NCBI GenBank assembly: GCA_015057425.1
Contig: SVEL01000012.1
Coordinates: forward strand, 1-64,000
Length of the DNA stretch: 64,000 nucleotides
Reading direction: 5' to 3'
Origin: Lachnospiraceae bacterium
GTDB taxonomy: Bacteria; Bacillota; Clostridia; Lachnospirales; Lachnospiraceae
This document shows positions 20,069 to 29,989 of this stretch, piece by piece. The translations under genes and the position numbers were made by a program. Position 1 is the first letter of the stretch, and every line of letters starts with the position of its first letter. The notes beneath the pieces are model-generated. The model was not told where the DNA came from. It was given only the letters and a program-made list of their open reading frames with translations, and did not search any database.

Positions 20069-22066
20069 CTATTCTTCTATTTCTTCATCCTTCTCGTCAA
20101 CTTCTACTGTTTCAGTTTCTTTAGCAGTAATTTCTGCAACATCTGTATCATCTTCTGCATCAATTTCTACAGCTTCCGTCTTAACCTCATAAGGTTCTCC
20201 GGCTTCTCTGCCTTCCATAATATCCATAAACTGCTTTCCTGTTATAGTTTCATGTTCAAAGAGATACTGCGCAATTCTGTCTAAAGTCTCTCTATTTTCT
20301 CTTATAAGCTTCTTAGCCTTTTCATAGCTTGCCTTCAAAAGTTCCTTAACTTCAATATCTATTTCTGCTGCTGTTGCTTCACTGCAGTTAAGAACTTTTC
20401 TGCCTGAAAGGTATTCATTTTCAACATCTGCAAGGCTCATAAGTCCGAACTTTTCTGACATACCGTATCTTGTAATCATAGAACGGGCTATTTCTGTAGC
20501 CTCTTCCATATCATTGGATGCACCTGTTGTAACTGTATCAAATACAACTTCCTCTGCAGCACGTCCGCCGAGAAGTGTTACAAGTCTGGCTTCAAGCTCT
20601 AACTTAGTCATAAGGTACTTTTCTTCTTCAGGAACCTGCATTACATATCCAAGTGAACCCATAGTTCTCGGAACGATTGTAATCTTCTGTACAGGTTCTG
20701 CATTCTTCTCCAGAGCGGTAATAAGCGCATGACCAACTTCATGATAAGCAACTGTACGCTTTTCTTTTTCATTAAGCACTCTGTCTTTCTTTTCTTTACC
20801 GGCTATAACCACTTCCACAGCCTCAAATAAATCCGCCTGTGAAATAGCTTTTCTTCCTGCTTTTACAGCCATAATTGCTGCTTCATTTATCATATTTGCA
20901 AGGTCTGAACCTACAGCACCGCTGGTTGCAAGACCTATTTCTTCAAAATCTACGGTTTCATCTAAGATAACATTCTTGGAATGAACCTTTAAAGTATCTA
21001 TTCTTCCCTTAAGGTCAGGCTTATCAACTATAATTCTTCTGTCAAATCTGCCCGGACGAAGAAGTGCCGGATCAAGTACGTCAGGTCTGTTAGTTGCCGC
21101 AAGAATAAAAAGACCTTTTGATGAATCAAATCCATCCATTTCAGAAAGTAACTGGTTAAGAGTCTGTTCTCTTTCATCATTGCCGCCAAATCTGGAATCA
21201 CGGCTTTTACCTATAGCATCAATTTCGTCTATAAATATAATACAAGGTGCCTGCTGCTGCGCCTGCTTAAATAAATCTCTTACTCGTGATGCACCTACAC
21301 CGACAAACATTTCTACAAAGTCAGAACCGGACAATGAGAAAAATGGTACGTTTGCCTCACCTGCTACCGCCTTCGCAAGAAGAGTTTTTCCTGTTCCCGG
21401 AGGTCCTACAAGTAATGCTCCCTTAGGAAGCTTTGCACCGATTTGAACATACTTACCCGGATTATGAAGAAAATCCACTATTTCTTTAAGGGATTCTTTT
21501 GATTCATCCTGGCCTGCCACATCCTTAAATGTAACTCCCGTTGCCTTTTGTGCATACACCTTTGCATTGGACTTTCCTACGCCCATAACTCCGCCTGAGC
21601 TCTTGCTTATCTTTCTCATAATAAACCACATAAACAGATAAATAAGTGCAAATGGCAATATCCATCCTACAAGAATTTCAAGTATTATAGATCTGGTCTC
21701 CGATTCATTTCCTTTATAAACTACTCCGGCCTTGTTCAATCTGTCTAAAAGGCTGTCATCATAAAGTTCCATAGTCCAGTAGGTATAATTTACAGGTGAA
21801 GAGCTGTCCTTTACAGGCTTAATGGTTATCTTACCCGTATCATTAAACTCTACCCTTTCTACCTTACCTTCATCAATCATTTTAAGAAATTCATCATAGG
21901 TTATCTCTTTTGTAGTTGCTGATTCCAGCATAGTTGTAAAAAAGCTTACAGTAAGCATTGTAAGAATAGCAGCTATAATAATCAGTATGATTGTGTGAAA
22001 TCTTTTCGGCGGTCTTCCCCCCTGTTTATTCTGATTATCTATGTTTTTGTTTTCGTTGTTATCCAT
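20069..22066 (-). CDS. ftsH: ATP-dependent zinc metalloprotease FtsH
   Basis: VGPPGTGKTLLAKAVAGEA; SRH; zinc-binding AYHEVGHALI; start 22066 follows GGAGG. Confidence 0.97.
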   Translation of the reverse strand: MDNNENKNIDNQNKQGGRPPKRFHTIILIIIAAILTMLTVSFFTTMLESATTKEITYDEFLKMIDEGKVERVEFNDTGKITIKPVKDSSSPVNYTYWTMELYDDSLLDRLNKAGVVYKGNESETRSIILEILVGWILPFALIYLFMWFIMRKISKSSGGVMGVGKSNAKVYAQKATGVTFKDVAGQDESKESLKEIVDFLHNPGKYVQIGAKLPKGALLVGPPGTGKTLLAKAVAGEANVPFFSLSGSDFVEMFVGVGASRVRDLFKQAQQQAPCIIFIDEIDAIGKSRDSRFGGNDEREQTLNQLLSEMDGFDSSKGLFILAATNRPDVLDPALLRPGRFDRRIIVDKPDLKGRIDTLKVHSKNVILDETVDFEEIGLATSGAVGSDLANMINEAAIMAVKAGRKAISQADLFEAVEVVIAGKEKKDRVLNEKEKRTVAYHEVGHALITALEKNAEPVQKITIVPRTMGSLGYVMQVPEEEKYLMTKLELEARLVTLLGGRAAEEVVFDTVTTGASNDMEEATEIARSMITRYGMSEKFGLMSLADVENEYLSGRKVLNCSEATAAEIDIEVKELLKASYEKAKKLIRENRETLDRIAQYLFEHETITGKQFMDIMEGREAGEPYEVKTEAVEIDAEDDTDVAEITAKETETVEVDEKDEEIEE

Positions 22067-22186
22067 ATTTCCTCCACTATGGTGAATTAACACCAATTTC
22101 AAAAGAAACTGTTACAAAATAATTTTCAGATTATTTTGTAACAGTCATTATTATAATATCCAATTTATAATTTTAATAAATAGTAA

Positions 22187-25100
22187 TTATTTCTTTTCGC
22201 CCATTACTTCTTCATACAACCTTTCTGCATCAAATGCATTAAGTGCTGCATTGTAGAATCTTACGTCAGCGATACAGCCGCAAAAGCTTGGCTGATATAT
22301 GTCACCGCCAAGAATTACCTTTTCAGCATTGCCAATCATTGGAATATCCGTTGATGTTCCTGAGCGAACGCCATCAATATAAAGAACCGATATACCTTTC
22401 TTGCTGTCATATGTAAATAATACATGTTTCCATTCATTACCAAGGTCATCCTGAAGTCCGGCATCAAACCATGCATCCTCTGCTTCGTGGGACTTAAGTC
22501 GGAAGGATGCTTTCATCTCCCAACCTCTCGGCATAAAACTGTTGAAACCGTTTTCAAACGTTGTATAGAATGCACTTGTCCAGATATTGCCTTCTTTTTC
22601 CTTTATCCACATAGAAACTGAATAGCTTGATGATGTGTATATATTATTTGGAATCTCAACAACCTCTTTGTTAATAGTACCGCCAGGGAACGAAAGTGCT
22701 CTCATACCCGGTACAGGTCCATCGGTAAACTTAATCTTCTTACCCATTACCTTAGCTACATATTCGCCACTATCATCTGCAAGAGAATCATTAAATCTGA
22801 ATCTTGTTTCAACAACTGCTGCATGAATATGTTCATCTGTATACTTACTAAACTCTTCCTCTGAAATCGGTTTTGAATACAAATAACCCTGTACAATATC
22901 ACAACCGATTCTACTTAAGAAATCGCTCTGATTCTTTGTTTCGACACCCTCACACAACACTTTAAGCTTAAGTTTCTTAGCCATATTGATAATACTTGAA
23001 ACGATTATCTCATCAGACATCGTAAGCTCGTTGTGTCTCATAAACTCTCTGTCAATCTTCAAAACATCTATCGGAAGCTCGTTAAGAAGGTTAATAGATG
23101 AGTATCCTGAACCAAAATCATCCATACTTACTTTAACGCCAAGTTCCTTTAACTGCTCTATAAATTCAAGAGCCTTGTGCATATTCTTAATGTAGATACT
23201 TTCCGTAAGTTCAAACTCGATATAAGCTGGCGGAATCTTGTACATCTGGAAAAGTTCTTCTATATAACTTACAAGATGATCATTGAGAAGATGAACTCTC
23301 GATACATTAAGAGATATAGGTACAATCGGAAGTCCCTTTGCTATTCTTTCCGCAAGATACATAAATACTCTTTCGTATACGTAGTAATCAACTTCTACGA
23401 TAGAACCATTCTTTTCAAATGCAGGAATAAATTCATCCGGATATACCATCTTTCCGTCTTCCTTAATCCAACGAACAAGTGCCTCACCACCTATAATATT
23501 GGTTGAACCGCACTCTATCTTCGGCTGATAGAATACCTTTATCTCTCCATTTTCAAGAGCTTTCGGAAGTTCACTTGTAAGTCTTACGTCTCTACGAAGT
23601 GCTTCCATCATATTTTCACTGAACATAACTGCTGTTCTTATCTTCTGGTTCTTTGCTTCCTTTCTCGATAAGTTGGCATTAGTTACAGCTATTTCCACAT
23701 CTTCATCTGCATTCTTTACAATATACAGACCTGTATTAATCATTATCCTGCTATCAAAAAATCCGTCTCTAAGTTTTAACTGGATATTGTCATTCTGACG
23801 ATTAATCCGTTCAATGCACTGTTCCACCGTATCTTTCTTATCTATAACAATAGCACATACAATGTTATCTGAATAAACTCTCGATGCACAGAGAACATCT
23901 CCGTACTCTTCCTCTGCCAGGTGTGCATATGTCTTGAGGAGTCTGTCACCTACAGAATATCCGTAAGTTTCATTAATTACCTTGAAGTGACTAATGTCTG
24001 AATATGCTATAAGTATATTCTTATCTGCAAGTACTTCCGGCATCTCATCCTTAAGGACCTGTTGAAACTTTTCATACTTATAAAGGCCTGTAAGTGCATC
24101 CATCTCACTAAGACGGTCAAGAAGCTTACTTGTTTCAACGTAAACTCTCATACCGATAGCATATACAGCCAATATCTTTGCAAATGCTTTAAATGTATTG
24201 ATTTCATGCGGTGTATATACACCTGTTCCTTCACTCTTTACAAACTCAATGTAACCGATGAATCGGTTTTCGGCATACATTGGAACACTGAGATGATGAT
24301 ATTTTTTGCTGTCTTCTTTATGGATTATGTCTTCAGGGAAATATCCGTTAGTAAACTCTCTCTTAAGACTTCTCCATGATTCCTTCGTATATGTAAATGT
24401 CTTATTAACATCAGCCTCTTCTGCACCTTTTGATACAAGATATATACGTTCAAGTGTATTCGGTTCGCTGTTTATAGTATATATCGAAACACTTGTAAGC
24501 TTGTAACTATCCTGCACCTTACGGAGAAGCAGGTTAATTGTACTGTCCACATCAGTAGTATCTTCCATAATCTGGAAAGTAAAGTCAATAAGCTCATATG
24601 CAAACTTACTTACCTTTGTCTCATGATTTTCACTGAATGTAGTATAATAATCTATCATACGGCCTTTATTATCACGACCGCCACTATCTATATCTTTGTT
24701 ATTTGAATCATAGATAGTATACCTGTTCTTTCCGTTATTCTTAGAATAATACATAGCGTTATCGGCTTTTTCAAATACTTCCTTATACTTAACGCCATCT
24801 CTCGGAACAAGAACAATACCGACACTTGTTGAAATATTGAAATTTTTCTTTTCACCTATATAAATCTTGGCAATTGCCTCACATACCTTCTGAGCTTTAT
24901 GTTCAACTTCTTCCAAGCTGTTTATATTTCTCATATAAACGATAAACTCGTCACCACCAATACGACCGACGATATCATCATATCTGAAAAGTTTCTTTAT
25001 AGCTTTGGCAACGTTAGCAAGAACTTCGTCACCAAAAAGATGACCAAGATTGTCATTAACAAGTTTAAAGTTATCTACATCAAGAATAAACAATGCCCCC

Positions 25101-25639
25101 GGCTCATCCGGCTTAATACTTTCTTCAATCTTCTTCGTAGCAGTTGCTTTGTTAAGCACTTTTGTAAGCGGATCAACTTCAATACCCGTTCTCTCTTCCA
25201 TATGTTCTCCGTCACTGCCGCCTAAAGGATTGTTTTTTACACTTCCGATAACATATTCCTTGCCATCAAGTGCTACCCTTACACCTTTAAGTTCTTTATA
25301 AAACCAGTTAACCTTCTGCTCTCTCATACGGAAAGCTCCTTCTACATAAGGAATACCCGACCTCATCTGGGAAACAAAATCATCAAACTTTGCCTGGTCT
25401 TCTTCATGTACAACTCTTTTTGCCGCAACGGGATGTACTGCAAAAAGCTTTTTATCCTTTTCAGCATTGCCATCATCAAGAACTCTTTCTACATTCCAGA
25501 TATCATCTTCCACATCATAATAGAACAAAATATCAACACTAAGCCCAAGTATCTGTCGCAAAAAATCATTTTCCATAATCACGCGTTCTTTTAACTCTGA
25601 AGGTAATATTCTATTTTCAACCTCTGTTGTAATCTTCAT
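22187..25639 (-). CDS. soluble PAS/GGDEF/GAF/degenerate GGDEF/EAL signalling protein with C-terminal LamG/ConA-like domain
   Basis: RYDDIVGRIGGDEF (GGDEF with RxxD I-site); second GGDEF-like region lacks the motif; EAL: GGEALVRW, MDDFGSGYSS, KIDREF, CEGVETK; C-terminus SVSMWIKEK...WKHVLFTYD...LYIDG...CIADVRFYNAAL. No TM segment seen. Start at MKITTEVEN (25639). Confidence 0.9.
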   Translation of the reverse strand: MKITTEVENRILPSELKERVIMENDFLRQILGLSVDILFYYDVEDDIWNVERVLDDGNAEKDKKLFAVHPVAAKRVVHEEDQAKFDDFVSQMRSGIPYVEGAFRMREQKVNWFYKELKGVRVALDGKEYVIGSVKNNPLGGSDGEHMEERTGIEVDPLTKVLNKATATKKIEESIKPDEPGALFILDVDNFKLVNDNLGHLFGDEVLANVAKAIKKLFRYDDIVGRIGGDEFIVYMRNINSLEEVEHKAQKVCEAIAKIYIGEKKNFNISTSVGIVLVPRDGVKYKEVFEKADNAMYYSKNNGKNRYTIYDSNNKDIDSGGRDNKGRMIDYYTTFSENHETKVSKFAYELIDFTFQIMEDTTDVDSTINLLLRKVQDSYKLTSVSIYTINSEPNTLERIYLVSKGAEEADVNKTFTYTKESWRSLKREFTNGYFPEDIIHKEDSKKYHHLSVPMYAENRFIGYIEFVKSEGTGVYTPHEINTFKAFAKILAVYAIGMRVYVETSKLLDRLSEMDALTGLYKYEKFQQVLKDEMPEVLADKNILIAYSDISHFKVINETYGYSVGDRLLKTYAHLAEEEYGDVLCASRVYSDNIVCAIVIDKKDTVEQCIERINRQNDNIQLKLRDGFFDSRIMINTGLYIVKNADEDVEIAVTNANLSRKEAKNQKIRTAVMFSENMMEALRRDVRLTSELPKALENGEIKVFYQPKIECGSTNIIGGEALVRWIKEDGKMVYPDEFIPAFEKNGSIVEVDYYVYERVFMYLAERIAKGLPIVPISLNVSRVHLLNDHLVSYIEELFQMYKIPPAYIEFELTESIYIKNMHKALEFIEQLKELGVKVSMDDFGSGYSSINLLNELPIDVLKIDREFMRHNELTMSDEIIVSSIINMAKKLKLKVLCEGVETKNQSDFLSRIGCDIVQGYLYSKPISEEEFSKYTDEHIHAAVVETRFRFNDSLADDSGEYVAKVMGKKIKFTDGPVPGMRALSFPGGTINKEVVEIPNNIYTSSSYSVSMWIKEKEGNIWTSAFYTTFENGFNSFMPRGWEMKASFRLKSHEAEDAWFDAGLQDDLGNEWKHVLFTYDSKKGISVLYIDGVRSGTSTDIPMIGNAEKVILGGDIYQPSFCGCIADVRFYNAALNAFDAERLYEEVMGEKK

Positions 25640-25764
25640 AAACCGCTCCAATCGTACACTATAATTATAATATTCAAGTTATTTCCACGAACTTCTGAAT
25701 CTTTTACTAATTTTACCACAAATTATGCAACAATTCAAGAATTATTGACAGATACCTTTCTCTG

Positions 25765-27366
25765 CTAAATCAACGGTGCAAGTGGCTTAATTATCTTTCC
25801 GACAAATCTGAGAAGTGCTCTTTTCTTTTTATAATTTTTAAGTGTTTTTTCTTCACATAACTCTATTGTTGAAAAATAATCTTTTTTAACATTTTCTATT
25901 TCATTAACCCTGTAAAGAATTGCTCCGCATTCAAAGTTAAGATACAAACTTCTGTAATCAAGATTTATGGTTCCCACCACTGCTATGGTATCATCACTAA
26001 TACAAACTTTTGCATGATTAAATCCCGGAACGTACTCATATATCCTGACGCCTGCAGTCAAAAGCTCTTTATAATGATTCTGTGCAAGGGCAAATGCGTA
26101 CTTCTTATCAGGTATCTGCGGAAGAACGATTCTTACGTCCACACCCTTTTTAGCTGAAAACGACAACGCAGTTACCATATCATGATCCAAAACAAGATAT
26201 GGTGACATAAAATACACATAGTCCTTTGCTCTGTTTATTATATCCATATAAACCATTTTTCCTACAGGTTCATCATCTAAAGGACTGTCTGAATATGGTA
26301 TAACATATCCTTTATTTACTGTACGCTCATCTGATTCCTTATCGATATAATCAGAATAATTTTCTTCAATTACTGCAAGGGTCTTCTTATCACGGTCCGG
26401 GTCAAGATTCCACATCTGTAAGAACATAAGAGTGAAATTTCTTACAGCCTTACCTGTTACCATAACAGCAGTATCCTTCCAATGGCCATACGGATGTTTC
26501 ATGTTGATATATTCATCCCCGAAGTTAATTCCGCCGGTAAATGCTACTTTCCCATCAATTACACATATTTTTCTGTGGTCACGGTTGTTATAATGGGTTG
26601 AAAGAACCGGATATATCGGATCAAACATCTTGCACTTTATACCAAGCTTTTGTAACTGCTTCGGATATTTAAACGGCAAAATCGAGAAGGAGCACATTCC
26701 GTCATACATAACTCTGACTTCAACGCCTTCCTTGACTTTTTCTTCCAAAATATCGAGAATTTCCCCCCACATATATCCTTCTTTTATTATGTAGTACTCA
26801 AGAAAAATGTATTTTTCCGCCTTTTTAAGTTCAGACAGAATTCTTTCGAACTTTTCTTCGCCTGACGCAAAATACTTAACTTCATCTGCGTAATTTACCG
26901 TAAATGAGCCATTCTTCGCCAGATATTTCGCCAATGATGCAGTACTTTTACTGTCCGCCCGCAGGCTGTTCATAACTTCTTCATCCTGCACCACATAATG
27001 GTCTGTTTCCATAATTATTTTCTTAAGTTTCTTATTTTTGTAACGATTAATCATCTGGAATTCCACATAAAGGTACAATATCGCTCCAACCGCAGGAATA
27101 GATAAGATAATTATAGCCCACGACAGGTTGATTTCAGGACTCTTTGCCCTATTAATAACAATAAACACGATGACAATCGAAAAAAGTGTATACGTGCTGT
27201 AAGCAATTCTTAGGTAGTTTCCAAAATAATTAAATACAAATGCAATCAGTCCAATTTGAAGGCACACCAACAGAAGGATCAGAATAGTTCTGCCATACAC
27301 AAACTTCTGCACACCTCTTTTACTCTTTTCTAATATAATTTTATCATTTTCATAATTTCTGTTCAC
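25765..27366 (-). CDS. cls: cardiolipin synthase (phospholipase D family)
   Basis: Two HxK(x4)D motifs (YNNRDHRKICVIDGKVAFTGG; FNHAKVCISDDTIAVVGT); N-terminal TM segments. Confidence 0.95.
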   Translation of the reverse strand: MNRNYENDKIILEKSKRGVQKFVYGRTILILLLVCLQIGLIAFVFNYFGNYLRIAYSTYTLFSIVIVFIVINRAKSPEINLSWAIIILSIPAVGAILYLYVEFQMINRYKNKKLKKIIMETDHYVVQDEEVMNSLRADSKSTASLAKYLAKNGSFTVNYADEVKYFASGEEKFERILSELKKAEKYIFLEYYIIKEGYMWGEILDILEEKVKEGVEVRVMYDGMCSFSILPFKYPKQLQKLGIKCKMFDPIYPVLSTHYNNRDHRKICVIDGKVAFTGGINFGDEYINMKHPYGHWKDTAVMVTGKAVRNFTLMFLQMWNLDPDRDKKTLAVIEENYSDYIDKESDERTVNKGYVIPYSDSPLDDEPVGKMVYMDIINRAKDYVYFMSPYLVLDHDMVTALSFSAKKGVDVRIVLPQIPDKKYAFALAQNHYKELLTAGVRIYEYVPGFNHAKVCISDDTIAVVGTINLDYRSLYLNFECGAILYRVNEIENVKKDYFSTIELCEEKTLKNYKKKRALLRFVGKIIKPLAPLI

Positions 27367-27500
27367 AATTCCACCTCTTTAGTTTGCAGCAAAGTTGCCC
27401 AAATACAGTATATATATACCATATTTTTGTAATAATTGCAAAAAATCTGTAAATGTTCTTTTATTTTTCACATTTTTACTTATTCTTTGACAAATTCGCC

Positions 27501-27529
27501 TTGATGAAACATGAAAAAAATGGTATAAT
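27501..27529 (+). promoter_or_regulatory. sigma-A-like promoter for the MCP gene
   Basis: TTGATG-17 nt-TATAAT about 45 bp upstream of the ATG. Confidence 0.5.
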
Positions 27530-27573
27530 ATGCGTAATATTCAGGTGACATTTTTTACTTTAGGAGGATTACT

Positions 27574-29280
27574 ATGAAACTTAGAACAAAAATTATATTT
27601 ACGGCTTTAATGCCCCTTCTCGCCCTGAGCATAATTTTCTGTTCCGCGGCCTATGGCGTTATGAGAACCGTAGCTATTTCTGAAGCCAACAACGGTTTAC
27701 ACTCAACAGCACTTTCCGTGAGACAGTATTTGTATAACCTTAATGATGACCCTTACGGAATAGGCGGAGATGACAAATTATATAAGGGTACTTTCTGTAT
27801 TACAGATGCAACCTCATATGTAGATTCAATTTACAATGAATCAAATATTAAAATCACCGTATTTTACGAAAATGTACGCTACCTTACAAGTTTAAAAGAC
27901 GCCAATGGTGAACGTCTTTTATATACAGCTTCCAGTGATGAGGTTTATGAAGCTGTTGTAAAGCAAAATCAAACCTACTATTCATCCAATATGAATCTTG
28001 GCGGTTCTAAACACCTCGTTTGCTACATTCCTTACGCATACAACAATCAGACTGTAGGTATGGTTTTCGTAGGTGTTGAATCAGATGTCGCACTTGAAGC
28101 AGTTAACAAATATACAATTATTTTGGTAGCTGTTACGATAATTATTGATATTATAGCATTTCTTGTTATATTTTTTGTTTCAAACAGCATACTTAAGCGA
28201 ATCCGCCAGAGTATTAACACAGTGGAGATTCTTTCAAATGGTGACCTTACCGTAAGAGTTAAAAAGTCTGCGCTTAACGCAAAGGATGAGACAGGTGACA
28301 TTACCAGGGCGGTAGTTAAACTCAGAGATACATTAAACACTATCGTTACCAATATCGTAGGACACAGCGATGCTCTTAAAGCAGAATCTGATACACTTTC
28401 AGCAAATGCCGTAAGAACTATCGAATCTGTCGGTCAGGTTGAAATGGCTATGGGTGAAATCGCTACAGGTGCTTCAAGTCAGGCTGAAGAAACACAGCAT
28501 GCAACAACTTCTGTTATAGAAATGGGTGAACTTATTGAAAACACAGTTGAAGCAACCCATATGCTTACAGAACTTTCCAATAAGATGCTTGCAGCAAGTG
28601 AAGAAGTAACAGAAACACTTGAAAATCTTGAAGAAATCAATAATCAGGCTCAGGCAGCAATTGATGAGATATATGTACAGACTAACACAACCAATGAATC
28701 TGCACTTAAGATTCAGCAGGCAACAGAACTTATTACAGCTATTGCCGACGAAACAACTTTACTTTCATTAAATGCTTCTATCGAAGCTGCGAGAGCCGGA
28801 GAAGCAGGACGTGGTTTTGCGGTTGTAGCTTCCGAAATCCAGAAGCTTGCCGAACAGTCTAACGAATCTGCTAACCAGATTAATAACATTATCAAAGACC
28901 TCATCACTGATTCTACAACAGCCGTTGAGACGATGGAAAATGTTAAATCTATTATGAAGGTACAAAGTGACAGTGTAAGTAAAACTAACCTGTTATTCAA
29001 TGAAATGAAAGAAAATATGAATGATTCGGTTTCTGCTATTAATGAAATAAGTGTTCAGACCAATGAAATTGATGATGCCAGAACCGTTGTTGTAGATGCT
29101 GTTCAGAATCTTTCAGCAATTGCCGAAGAAAATGCAGCAAGTGCACAGCAGACATCTGCTTCTATTCTTGAAGTAAACGAAATGACACAATATATCGGTG
29201 AAAGAGCTGAACGACTTGATGATGTATCAACAGAACTTGCGGAAGCTATGGGCTTCTTCACTATAAAGAAGAAAAAATAA
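27574..29280 (+). CDS. methyl-accepting chemotaxis protein (single-cache-like sensor)
   Basis: Two TMs, HAMP; hairpin tip [40 protein letters not shown]. Confidence 0.96.
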   Translation: MKLRTKIIFTALMPLLALSIIFCSAAYGVMRTVAISEANNGLHSTALSVRQYLYNLNDDPYGIGGDDKLYKGTFCITDATSYVDSIYNESNIKITVFYENVRYLTSLKDANGERLLYTASSDEVYEAVVKQNQTYYSSNMNLGGSKHLVCYIPYAYNNQTVGMVFVGVESDVALEAVNKYTIILVAVTIIIDIIAFLVIFFVSNSILKRIRQSINTVEILSNGDLTVRVKKSALNAKDETGDITRAVVKLRDTLNTIVTNIVGHSDALKAESDTLSANAVRTIESVGQVEMAMGEIATGASSQAEETQHATTSVIEMGELIENTVEATHMLTELSNKMLAASEEVTETLENLEEINNQAQAAIDEIYVQTNTTNESALKIQQATELITAIADETTLLSLNASIEAARAGEAGRGFAVVASEIQKLAEQSNESANQINNIIKDLITDSTTAVETMENVKSIMKVQSDSVSKTNLLFNEMKENMNDSVSAINEISVQTNEIDDARTVVVDAVQNLSAIAEENAASAQQTSASILEVNEMTQYIGERAERLDDVSTELAEAMGFFTIKKKK

Positions 29281-29313
29281 ACTTTTCTTTCATACTCCTT
29301 TTAAAACATATTA

Positions 29314-29361
29314 AAAAGAGGGATTTAAGCAGTTGCTATAAACTGTTTAAATCCCTCTTTT
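29314..29361. terminator. bidirectional Rho-independent terminator
   Basis: AAAAGAGGGATTTAAGCAGTT...AACTGTTTAAATCCCTCTTTT between convergent genes. Confidence 0.85.
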
Positions 29362-29394
29362 GCTATGTCTTTTACTATGTATTTATTATTTTAT

Positions 29395-29934
29395 CTAATA
29401 GTATTTCACTATATCTTCAACATTTTTTCTCTTTGGAGCATCAGGGCTGATATCCGGTGTTCCTATTGCAATCACTGCTACCACAAGTTCTTCTTCCGGA
29501 ATATTTAACATTTCTCTGAGTTTGTCCACATCCCTAAGTCCCATAATCAATGTACCCAATCCCATTTCATGAGCTTTGAGCATAAGATTCTGATTTTGAA
29601 GACCTAAGTCATATGTACCCCATCCGTTTCCTATTTCATCAACAGGATTTCCATCCATACTGTGACCTGATATTCCTTTTACAACAGTAGTTACAAGAAG
29701 GGCTCCTGCATTTTCAGTGTTACCTGCATTGTATGGTGGAAGGCAGGCATTTCTTACTTCATCAACTTTTTCACGTCCGATGACTGCATAATATCTTCCT
29801 GTTTCACTATTTTTCCATGATGGTGCCATAAGTGCCGCCTCTATCATAAGTTCAATCTGTTCTTTGGTAACTTCTGTTCCCGCTTTATACTTTCTTATAC
29901 TTCTTCTTCCGTTTATGGCTGTCATTAATTCCAT
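29395..29934 (-). CDS. nitroreductase family protein
   Basis: INGRRSIRKYK; PSWKNSETGRYYAV; C-terminal nitroreductase region. Confidence 0.93.
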   Translation of the reverse strand: MELMTAINGRRSIRKYKAGTEVTKEQIELMIEAALMAPSWKNSETGRYYAVIGREKVDEVRNACLPPYNAGNTENAGALLVTTVVKGISGHSMDGNPVDEIGNGWGTYDLGLQNQNLMLKAHEMGLGTLIMGLRDVDKLREMLNIPEEELVVAVIAIGTPDISPDAPKRKNVEDIVKYY

Positions 29935-29989
29935 AATCCATCATCCTTTCGTTTACTTATTTTTATTACATTAATTTCTATTAGTAGTA

